Assembly: GCA_028872955.1 (NCBI GenBank) | Contig: JAGWNX010000025.1 | Coordinates: 1 to 41,279 of the forward strand | Length of the DNA stretch: 41,279 nucleotides | Direction: 5' to 3' | Origin: Acidobacteriota bacterium | GTDB lineage: Bacteria; Acidobacteriota; Terriglobia; Terriglobales; Acidobacteriaceae | Shown here: in pieces, positions 34,366 through 41,279 of the stretch | Numbering within the stretch: position 1 is the stretch's first letter | Layout of the letters: every line of letters begins with the position of its first letter | Position numbers and translations under genes: made by a program | The notes under the pieces: model-generated | Seen by the model: the letters and a program-made list of their open reading frames with translations, nothing else | The model's database searches: none | Told to the model about the DNA's origin: nothing

Positions 34366-34383
34366 AGTGTATATTTATACAAA
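34366..34383. promoter_or_regulatory. ARG box 2 (ArgR operator half)
   Basis: AGTGTATATTTATACAAA contains the perfect palindrome TGTATA-TT-TATACA (34368-34381) and matches TGnATwwwwATnCA fully. On the minus strand, TATATT at this site could be the argR -10; on the plus strand, TTATAC with TATCTT 16 bases on could serve gltB. The pair also forms a longer 12-bp inverted repeat (34349-34378), so another dimeric regulator is conceivable. Confidence 0.8.
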
Positions 34384-34465
34384 CGGATTCAAACTGTATC
34401 TTTTGCGCATCGCCGCAGGGAAGGGTCGTGTCTGAGGTACGTCCTCGTCCGACGTCTATACAAGC

Positions 34466-37400
34466 ATGGACCAGTTGAAGAGCGCTGTTGGCACCCTAAA
34501 TCAAGCTGCATCAATCTCTCCACGGAACTCGGGCGGTTCGCTGCTCGACTCCCGCTTTGACCACGACGCCTGCGGTGTTGGCTTTGTGGCGACGATTGAT
34601 GCCGTTCCGGCCCACTCCATCCTGCAGCAGGCGCTGACGGCGTTGTCGCGCCTGGCTCACCGCGGTGCCACCGCCGCGGACGGCAAAAGCAGCGACGGCG
34701 TGGGTGTGATGACGGCGGTGCCTCGCGCTCTGTTGCTGCGCGAGACCGGCTTGACGCTGGCCGACGATCAACTGCTGGGCCTGGGCATGCTGTTGCTGCC
34801 GCCCGACGAGACCCGCGCCGAGCAGGTGCTGGAGCGCTGCCTGAGCTCGTATGACCTGAAGGTGCTGGTCTGGCGCGATGTGCCGGTGCACCCGGAGGTG
34901 CTGGGTGAGATTGCGCTGAGCACGATGCCGCGCATCCGCCAGGTGCTGGTGGCCAATGCGCTGCCCGGCGAGCAGGAGACTATGGAGCGCCGCCTGTATC
35001 TGTCGCGCAAGCGCTTTGAGCGCTTCCACGAGCGCGGCGAGGTGACTGGCTACGTCTGTTCGCTCTCCACCCAGACTGTGGTCTACAAGGCAATGTGCTC
35101 CGGCACGCTGCTGGCGGAGTTCTACAGCGACCTGCAGGGCACGGACTATGTGACGCCGTTCGCCATCTTCCACCAGCGTTACGCCACCAATACCCTGCCT
35201 ACCTGGCACCGCGCCCAGCCCATCCGCACGCTCGCCCACAATGGCGAGATCAACACGGTGTGGGGCAACCGCGCCCGTATGGCTGCGCGCGACGCGACCC
35301 TGCCGGTGGAGTGCAAGCCGATTCTGACCAGCGGTGGCACGGACTCGACCAGCCTGGACGAGGCCGTCGAGTTGCTCTCGCACAACGGCCGCACCCTGGC
35401 GGAGTCGATCCGCATGCTGCTGCCGCCGGCGACCTCGGGACGCCACTCCTCCCCCTTCCTGCGCTACAACACGGACTGCGCCGAGCCCTGGGATGGTCCG
35501 GCCGCGATCGCCTTCAGCGATGGCCGAGTGGTGGGTGCAGCGCTGGACCGCAACGGTCTGCGTCCCTGCCGCTTTGCCATCACATCGGACGGCCTGGTCG
35601 TCGCCGGCTCTGAGGCTGGCCTGGTGGATCTGGACCCGGAGAAGGTGACCCACAGCGGACGTCTGGGCCCCGGTCAGATGATCGCCGTGGACCTGCAGAA
35701 GCACCAGGTGTACGAGGACGCCGAACTGCTGGAGATCTTTGACGCGGGGGCGACCTACGCCAAGCTGGTGGAGGAGACTCCGCTGGATGCCGTAGCTGCG
35801 CCGGAGTTGCCGGAGGCTGAGGCGGCCGCTGCCACCCAGCGGGGCTTTGGCTACACCCGCGAAGACGTCCGCATGATTCTGCAGCCGATGGCTGTGGACG
35901 GCAAGGATGCCGTGTGGTCGATGGGCGACGACACGCCGCTCGCCTTTCTCGCCCGTTCGCCGCGTCCTCTGTATGCCTACTTCCGCCAGCGCTTTGCGCA
36001 GGTGACCAATCCGGCGATTGATCCGCTGCGCGAGGCCTGCGTTGTGTCGCTGCACACACGGCTCGGCCCCTGGCCTCACCTGTTGGATAAAGATGCACCG
36101 CTGCCGGGCCTCTCGCTGCCGTCTCCGTTCGTCTCCCTGGGACAGATCGAGGCGTTGCGCCAGCGCAAGTATGCGCACGCCGAGCAGCTGCACCTGGCCG
36201 AGCTGCCTTGTCTCTTCCGGCCGGAGCTCTCGCTGGAGAAGGCGCTGGACGAGATCTGCGGCAAGGCGATCGAACTGGTTCGCAAGGGTGGCCGTCTGCT
36301 GCTGTTGACCGATCGCGGCGCCTCGCAGGAGCAGCTGCCGGTTCCCATGGCAATGGCGACCGGTGCGGTGCACCAGGCACTGGTGGCTGCGGGCCTGCGC
36401 AGCCTGACTGGCATTGTGGTCGAGGCGGGCGACTGCCGCGACATTCACCATGCGGCGGTGCTGATTGGCTACGGTGCCGGTGTGGTATGCCCGTGGCTGG
36501 CCCTGGAGACGGGAATCCGTCTGGCCCCGGCGGGCTCCGAGCCGGCGCTGGCCGAAAAGAAGATTTTGAAGGCGCTCGACGCCGGTCTGGCCAAGGTCAT
36601 GTCCAAGATGGGCATCTCCGTGGTGGACAGCTACCGCGGCGCGCATCTGTTCGACATCCTTGGGCTGCACTCGACGGTGGTGGACCGCTGCTTTACCGGC
36701 ACACCCGCGCCGCTCTCCGGCATCGGCTTTACCGAACTCGAGCGCCAGTTGCGCGCGAACTGGGGTGCCGCGCAGGCAGCCGAGGCTCCGGCATCGGTAG
36801 ACCTGCCGGACTACGGCTGGGTGCGCTTCCGCAAGGCCGACATCTCGGAGCCGCACGCCTGGCAGCCGCCGACGGTCAAGGCACTGCAGTCCGTAGTCGG
36901 CAGCGCCCGCGGCGTGGCCCAGCCGACCGACCCGACCGCTGCGTTCGCCATCTTTACCAAGGACGTCGTCGCACGCGATCCGGCCGTTCTGCGTGACCTG
37001 CTGGAGGTTCGTCCGGCAGGCCCGGAGCTGGCCCTGGAGCAGGTGGAGGAGTCGCGCAGCATCTGCAAGCGATTCATTGCCAGCGCCATGTCGCTGGGTT
37101 CGCTCAGCCCGGAGGCGCACTCGACCATCACCATGGCGATGAACATGCTGGGTGGGCGTTCCAATACCGGCGAGGGCGGTGAGGATTCTTCCGTCTACAA
37201 GCTGCAGCCTGCCCATGGCCCGGAGTCACCCTCCGGTGCGCTGGTCGCGCAGTCCAGCAGTGCAACAGCGGTAGCTGAAGCTGTGGTCGCGGCACCTGCC
37301 GTGCACGTCTCGCTCAACAACAAGATCAAGCAGGTAGCCTCGGGCCGCTTCGGCGTCACGGCGGAGTATCTGGCGCACGCCGAGGAGATCGAGATCAAGG

Positions 37401-38995
37401 TAGCGCAGGGTGCCAAGCCCGGAGAGGGAGGTCAGCTGCCCGGTCACAAGGTGAGCGGTTTGATCGCCCGCCTGCGGCACGCGCAGCCGGGTGTCTCGCT
37501 CATCTCGCCGCCGCCGCACCATGACATCTACTCGATTGAGGACCTGGCGCAGCTGATCTATGACCTGAAGCGTGTGAACGCCAAGGCCGCTGTCGGAGTC
37601 AAGCTGGTCTCCGGCTGTGGTGTGGGCACGGTGGCGGCAGGCGTGGCCAAGGCCTATGCCGATTTCATCGTGATCGCCGGCAACACGGGTGGTACCGGCG
37701 CCGCAGCGCTCTCCAGCATCAAGTATGCGGGTAACCCGTGGGAGCTTGGCCTGGCCGAGGCGCAGCAGGTGCTGATGGAGAATGGCATGCGTGGCCGGGT
37801 GCGGCTGCGTACTGATGGCGGCCTGGCCACGGCGCGCGATGTGCTGGTGGCGGCGCTGCTGGGTGCGGATGAGTACGCCTTTGGCACCGCGGTGCTGGTG
37901 GTGCTGGGCTGCGACATGGCCCGTCAGTGCCACCTGAACAGCTGCCCGACGGGCATTGCAACCCAGCGGCCTGAGCTGCGGGCGAAGTTCCGCGGCAAGC
38001 CGGAGCATGTGGTGCGCTACTTTGAGGAGCTGGCTGCTGACCTGCGTCAACTGCTGGCCCGCTACGGCCTGCCCTCGCTGGAGGCTGCCGTCGGCCGCAC
38101 CGACCTGCTGGAGCAGGTTCGCTTTGATGGCAACCTGGACCTGCAGCCGATGTTGGCCAAGGTGGCTGAGGGTCCTGTGCGCTGGATGGGAGTCCGTAAC
38201 GACCAGCCCATGCCGGAGCCGCCGCTGGACGAGGCCTGGGTGGCTCCTGCGATGGAGGCAATTGCCGCCAGCAAGCCCTACGCCGTCACGGCAAACATCG
38301 CCAACTGCGACCGCTCGGTAGGTGCGCGGCTCTCGGGCGAGCTCTCGCTGCTGCGTGCGCAGCAGGAGACGCCGGCGGATGTGTCGATTCAGCTGAACGG
38401 CGTGGCCGGGCAATCGTTTGGCGCGTTTCTGGCGCAGGGCATCAAGCTCACGCTGGATGGCCAGGCCAATGACTTCGTCGGCAAGGGACTCTCCGGCGGC
38501 GAGATCGTCATTCGCGCGTGCGGTCAGGCGGCGAAGGACAGCGGTCGGCACGTCATCCTGGGCAACGTGGCGTTGTATGGTGCGACCTCTGGCACGCTGC
38601 TGGCGGCCGGGCGCGCCGGCGAGCGCTTCGCGGTTCGCAACTCCGGTGCAAAGGCGGTTGTGGAGGGAGTTGGCGATCACGGCTGCGAGTATATGACGGG
38701 TGGAATCGTCGTCGTACTGGGCGGTGCGGGCATCAACTTTGGTGCGGGCATGACGGGCGGTATCGCCTGGGTCTACGACCACGATGGCAGCTTCGTCACC
38801 GAGCAGCGCTATCACCCGGAGTTTGTGGAGCCGCAGACCTTTGCCACGGTGGATGCCGAGGCACAGTTGGAGCTGAAGGCACTGCTGGAGCAGCAGGTGA
38901 AGAGCGCAGACAGCGGCCTGGCCAGGCAGATGCTGAACGAATGGTCGAAGTATTCGGCCTCGTTTGTCCGGCTCTTCCCCAAGCCACAGGCCTAG
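34466..38995 (+). CDS. gltB: Glutamate synthase (NADPH) large subunit
   Basis: Makes two glutamates from glutamine and 2-oxoglutarate. The 1509-residue product has a 35-residue propeptide before Cys36 (HDACGVGF), the N-terminal nucleophile of the glutaminase domain, which includes HRGATAADGKSSDGVG and HQRYATNTLPTW. The central domain follows, then the FMN synthase domain (KPGEGGQLPGHKV, ISPPPHHDIYSIEDLAQLIY, AGNTGGTGAAALSSIKYAG) with 3Fe-4S cysteines in CDMARQCHLNSCPTG near residue 1150. The C-terminal beta-helix with glycine repeats ends the protein. Between GEGGED and KIKQVASG (about residues 906-950) is an Ala/Ser-rich insertion of about 25-30 residues relative to known GltB. No gltD follows. 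The start lacks a strong ribosome-binding site. Confidence 0.95.
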   Translation: MDQLKSAVGTLNQAASISPRNSGGSLLDSRFDHDACGVGFVATIDAVPAHSILQQALTALSRLAHRGATAADGKSSDGVGVMTAVPRALLLRETGLTLADDQLLGLGMLLLPPDETRAEQVLERCLSSYDLKVLVWRDVPVHPEVLGEIALSTMPRIRQVLVANALPGEQETMERRLYLSRKRFERFHERGEVTGYVCSLSTQTVVYKAMCSGTLLAEFYSDLQGTDYVTPFAIFHQRYATNTLPTWHRAQPIRTLAHNGEINTVWGNRARMAARDATLPVECKPILTSGGTDSTSLDEAVELLSHNGRTLAESIRMLLPPATSGRHSSPFLRYNTDCAEPWDGPAAIAFSDGRVVGAALDRNGLRPCRFAITSDGLVVAGSEAGLVDLDPEKVTHSGRLGPGQMIAVDLQKHQVYEDAELLEIFDAGATYAKLVEETPLDAVAAPELPEAEAAAATQRGFGYTREDVRMILQPMAVDGKDAVWSMGDDTPLAFLARSPRPLYAYFRQRFAQVTNPAIDPLREACVVSLHTRLGPWPHLLDKDAPLPGLSLPSPFVSLGQIEALRQRKYAHAEQLHLAELPCLFRPELSLEKALDEICGKAIELVRKGGRLLLLTDRGASQEQLPVPMAMATGAVHQALVAAGLRSLTGIVVEAGDCRDIHHAAVLIGYGAGVVCPWLALETGIRLAPAGSEPALAEKKILKALDAGLAKVMSKMGISVVDSYRGAHLFDILGLHSTVVDRCFTGTPAPLSGIGFTELERQLRANWGAAQAAEAPASVDLPDYGWVRFRKADISEPHAWQPPTVKALQSVVGSARGVAQPTDPTAAFAIFTKDVVARDPAVLRDLLEVRPAGPELALEQVEESRSICKRFIASAMSLGSLSPEAHSTITMAMNMLGGRSNTGEGGEDSSVYKLQPAHGPESPSGALVAQSSSATAVAEAVVAAPAVHVSLNNKIKQVASGRFGVTAEYLAHAEEIEIKVAQGAKPGEGGQLPGHKVSGLIARLRHAQPGVSLISPPPHHDIYSIEDLAQLIYDLKRVNAKAAVGVKLVSGCGVGTVAAGVAKAYADFIVIAGNTGGTGAAALSSIKYAGNPWELGLAEAQQVLMENGMRGRVRLRTDGGLATARDVLVAALLGADEYAFGTAVLVVLGCDMARQCHLNSCPTGIATQRPELRAKFRGKPEHVVRYFEELAADLRQLLARYGLPSLEAAVGRTDLLEQVRFDGNLDLQPMLAKVAEGPVRWMGVRNDQPMPEPPLDEAWVAPAMEAIAASKPYAVTANIANCDRSVGARLSGELSLLRAQQETPADVSIQLNGVAGQSFGAFLAQGIKLTLDGQANDFVGKGLSGGEIVIRACGQAAKDSGRHVILGNVALYGATSGTLLAAGRAGERFAVRNSGAKAVVEGVGDHGCEYMTGGIVVVLGGAGINFGAGMTGGIAWVYDHDGSFVTEQRYHPEFVEPQTFATVDAEAQLELKALLEQQVKSADSGLARQMLNEWSKYSASFVRLFPKPQA

Positions 38996-39021
38996 GTTCG
39001 TCCATCATCAAGCAGCAAGCT

Positions 39022-39054
39022 GCGCGGCTGGGAGCAATCCCGGCCGCGCTTTTT
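39022..39054 (+). terminator. Rho-independent terminator after gltB
   Basis: GCGCGGCTGGGA pairs with TCCCGGCCGCGC over 12 bp with one wobble, capped by the tetraloop GCAA and followed by TTTTT. It starts 26 bases after the gltB stop. The remaining 200 bases to 39257 hold no gene I can support and presumably the tetR promoter. Confidence 0.93.
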
Positions 39055-39257
39055 GCTGGGTGCAAGGCCAAGCCTCCCGGCGCAGAAGCGATTGCTTGAG
39101 CCCCCGCCGCCGCCTTGCTTCGCGGTGGGGACGGCATCGGGCAAGGGGGCGGTAGATTTTCTGCCGAAGTTGGGCGAGTATGGTGTGGCCAGAGTGTTGG
39201 TCCAGCGCAGTGGGACGGGCCGCACAGGCGTTGGACAAGATCGGCAGGTAGAACCGA

Positions 39258-39872
39258 ATGAAGAAGACAGAAAACGGCCGACCGGCCAGTGGCCCGGGCA
39301 GCGATAAGTACGAGCGCATTCTGGATGCAGCGGTCGCCGTCATCGCCGAGAACGGGTACTTCAACTCGCCGGTGAGCGCGATTGCTGCGCGCGCCGGTGT
39401 TGCCGATGGCACCATCTACCTTTACTTCAAGAGTAAGGACGACGTGCTGCGCACCGCCATTGACACCATGTTTGAGCGCTTTCATCAGCAGGTGACGGAG
39501 CGGTTCGAGACGCTGACCGGTGCGCGCGAGCAGTTGGAGTACATCGCGCAGGTGCACCTGGAGAGCCATACCGTGAACCGGAACCTGGCCATCGTGATGC
39601 AGACCGAGGTGCGGCAGAGCGCCAGGTTCATCTCAGAGTTCTCCTTGCATCATCTGGCGCGGTATATCAGCTTGGTGCGCGAGATTATCCGCCGAGGCCA
39701 GAGTGAGGGCATCTTCCGGCAGGATGTCTCCGACGGCGTGGTGGCGCATGTGCTGTTTGGAGCCATGGACGAGCTGCTGAGTTCTGCGCTGTTCACGGGA
39801 AGGGTCTATGATGCGAAGTCAACGGCAGCCCAGGTCGTGGATATGCTGCTGAACGGGATAACACCGCGATGA
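39258..39872 (+). CDS. TetR/AcrR-family regulator, probably of fatty-acid metabolism
   Basis: 204 residues. The N-terminal helix-turn-helix is canonical: YERILDAAVAVIAENGYF, then VSAIAARAGVADGTIYLYFKSKDDVL at about 28-60 (written in part as AARAGVADGTIYLYF). The C-terminal half (ERFETLTGAREQLEYIAQVH, LARYISLVREIIRRGQSEG) resembles the Bacillus FadR-type TetR ligand domain. AGGTAG upstream supports ATG 39258. The acyl-CoA synthetase gene begins 55 bases downstream on the same strand, so it likely represses that gene or a beta-oxidation regulon in response to acyl-CoA; this is inferred from context. Confidence 0.9.
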   Translation: MKKTENGRPASGPGSDKYERILDAAVAVIAENGYFNSPVSAIAARAGVADGTIYLYFKSKDDVLRTAIDTMFERFHQQVTERFETLTGAREQLEYIAQVHLESHTVNRNLAIVMQTEVRQSARFISEFSLHHLARYISLVREIIRRGQSEGIFRQDVSDGVVAHVLFGAMDELLSSALFTGRVYDAKSTAAQVVDMLLNGITPR

Positions 39873-39927
39873 GGGCAGGGTGTTTGTGCGCTGCGCCAGC
39901 CCGGTGCCTCGTGGGGACGGGAGGATC

Positions 39928-41279
39928 ATGGCAGATCTGAGGACCGTAAACGATGTGCTGTTGCAGGTGGCAGCGCGCAGTGACTATGCCGTATGGCAGA
40001 TGCGCGATGCGGAGGGCGGCTGGCACCCCATTCGATCTGCCGCGGTCTACGGCCGGGTGCGTGCCCTGGCAGAGTCGCTGGCAGTCTGGGGCATCGGCAA
40101 GGGCGACCGTGTAGCGCTGCTGGCAGAGAATCGCTGGGAGTGGGCGGTGACGGACTTCGCCGTGCTCGCGCTGGGCGCGGTGGATGTGCCCCTGTACCCG
40201 ACGCTGACGCCAGAGCAGATCGGCTACATGCTGCGCGACTCCGGCGCCAGGGTGGCCGTGGTCAGCTCTGCGGAGCAGTATGACAAGCTGAGCCAGGCCG
40301 GCGAACTGCCGGCGCTGCAGCATGTGGTGGTGATGGACGCCGGGGAACACGCCGGCGCGGCCAGCTTTGCCGAACTGGTGGCGCGTGCCCCTGAGCTGGA
40401 GCAGCGGGACGCGGCATTCGACGCCAGAGCGTCTGCCGTGCAGCCGGAGGACCTGGCAACCATCATCTATACGTCGGGCACTACAGGCGAGTCCAAGGGC
40501 GTGATGCTGACGCATGGCAACCTGGCCAGCAACCTGAACTACTCGACGGCACCGTTTGGCTTCAACGCAACGGATCGATGCGTGTCGTTCCTGCCGCTCT
40601 CACACGTGACGGCGCGGCACCTGGACTATGCGCTGATGCGTGACGGGGCGCAGCTGGCCTACTGCCCGAAGTTTGACCTGCTGGCCGAGGCGATGAAGGC
40701 GGTGAGGCCAACCATCTTTGTGGCGGTGCCGCGCGTGTATGAGAAGATTCGCCAGGCCGTGGAAGGCAAGTCTGCGGCGTCGCCCGTGAAGCGCACCATT
40801 CTGCAATGGGCGCTTGGGGTGGGTCGTCGGCATCGGGCGCAGACGCTGGCAGGTACGGTGCCCGGGGGGCTGGCCTGGAGTCTAGCCAACAAGCTGGTCT
40901 TCAGCAAGATTCGCGAGGCGTTTGGCGGCTGTGTCAAGGTCTTCGTCTCCGGTGGCGCGCCGCTGGGTATGGACACGGCTGGCTGGTTTGCCGATGCCGG
41001 CATTCGCATCTTTGAGGGCTATGGGCTAACCGAGACCTCACCCGTGATTGCCCTGAACAACCCTACGGCCCATCGCATTGGCACGGTGGGCCAGCGCCAG
41101 CCCAACGTGGAGGTGCGGCTGGCCGCAGACGGCGAGCTGGAGGTACATGGCCCAACCATCTTTACCGGCTACTGGAACAAGCCGCAGGAGTCGGCCGAGG
41201 TGTTTACCGCCGACGGATGGTTCAAGACAGGGGACATCGGCACCATCGATGCGGAGGGATACCTCTCCATCACGGACCG
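39928..41279 (+). CDS. Long-chain acyl-CoA synthetase (AMP-forming), 3' end cut by window edge
   Basis: Activates fatty acids to acyl-CoA through an acyl-adenylate. The visible 450 codons start MADLRTVNDVLLQVAARS and include YGRVRALAESLAVWGIGKGD, the P-loop TIIYTSGTTGESKGVMLTHG near residue 180, SFLPLSHVTAR, FVAVPRVYEKIRQAVEGKS and the adenine/substrate motif EGYGLTETSPVIALN near residue 363. The end, DGWFKTGDIG, is just before the hinge, so the C-terminal lid is missing. The PRVYEKI segment and length of the linker fit the FAA1/COG1022 long-chain group rather than acetyl-CoA synthetase. GGGAGG upstream supports ATG 39928. It follows the TetR gene. Confidence 0.93.
   Translation, partial: MADLRTVNDVLLQVAARSDYAVWQMRDAEGGWHPIRSAAVYGRVRALAESLAVWGIGKGDRVALLAENRWEWAVTDFAVLALGAVDVPLYPTLTPEQIGYMLRDSGARVAVVSSAEQYDKLSQAGELPALQHVVVMDAGEHAGAASFAELVARAPELEQRDAAFDARASAVQPEDLATIIYTSGTTGESKGVMLTHGNLASNLNYSTAPFGFNATDRCVSFLPLSHVTARHLDYALMRDGAQLAYCPKFDLLAEAMKAVRPTIFVAVPRVYEKIRQAVEGKSAASPVKRTILQWALGVGRRHRAQTLAGTVPGGLAWSLANKLVFSKIREAFGGCVKVFVSGGAPLGMDTAGWFADAGIRIFEGYGLTETSPVIALNNPTAHRIGTVGQRQPNVEVRLAADGELEVHGPTIFTGYWNKPQESAEVFTADGWFKTGDIGTIDAEGYLSITD

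Noticed and set aside
34511..38815. Long antisense open frames (901 and 529 codons) across gltB
   Set aside because: Same reason: shadows of gltB codon usage, with no family motif and no ribosome-binding site.
1..41279. tRNA, rRNA, insertion sequences, attachment sites or CRISPR arrays
   Set aside because: No cloverleaf, transposase, integrase, long direct repeat or repeat-spacer pattern was seen in the intergenic gaps, all of which are under 300 bases.

Overview
The window is a stretch of high-GC (roughly 62% by eye) bacterial chromosome, densely packed with ordinary metabolic genes. I see no insertion sequence, phage gene, CRISPR array, tRNA or rRNA. The gene content fits an Acidobacteriota member of the Terriglobus/Granulicella type: a UbiD-family decarboxylase, methionine synthase split into two genes, a homodimeric-type pyruvate dehydrogenase E1, secreted beta-propellers beside an AcpA-type phosphoesterase, and a Tat-exported cupin. 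That placement is an inference from gene content, not a database result.

Layout. 1-3320 (minus): aceE (3' part cut by the window edge) preceded by argJ. 3507-6861: araD (plus) converging on xylB and a Gfo/Idh/MocA oxidoreductase (minus), a pentose/polyol module with LacI-like operator candidates before araD and xylB. 7007-9846 (plus): TolC-like outer-membrane factor and EmrA/HlyD adaptor, closed by a terminator. 9926-12699 (plus): a DedA-rhodanese fusion and a UbiD-family decarboxylase with a TTG start. 12718-14393: divergent Tat cupin and a secreted protein of unknown function. 14472-18920 (plus): solitary nuoI, then methionine synthase as two overlapping genes. 18931-24652 (minus): Sfp-type phosphopantetheinyl transferase, Tex, a ketoglutarate-semialdehyde-type dehydrogenase and a YncE-like beta-propeller. 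24929-28235 (plus): phosphoesterase, second YncE-like propeller, ModF-like ABC ATPase. 28464-34281 (minus): arginine cluster transcribed argR-argB-argD-argF-argH-argA(GNAT type). 34466-38995 (plus): gltB. 39258-41279 (plus): TetR regulator and the start of a long-chain acyl-CoA synthetase.

How they work together. The strongest regulatory story is at 34282-34465. Two tandem ARG-box-like operators lie between argR and gltB, so ArgR probably controls its own gene, the arginine operon behind it, and possibly glutamate synthase on the other strand. That would couple glutamate supply to arginine synthesis. argJ lies about 30 kb away; argC, argG, gltD and the inner-membrane pump partner of the TolC/EmrA pair are not in the window.

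I did not find a clear new defence or mobile system. The best candidates for something under-described are the DedA-rhodanese fusion, the two-gene methionine synthase, the phosphoesterase flanked by two YncE-like propellers, a 14-bp hairpin before the ABC ATPase, and the secreted family at 13395-14393.
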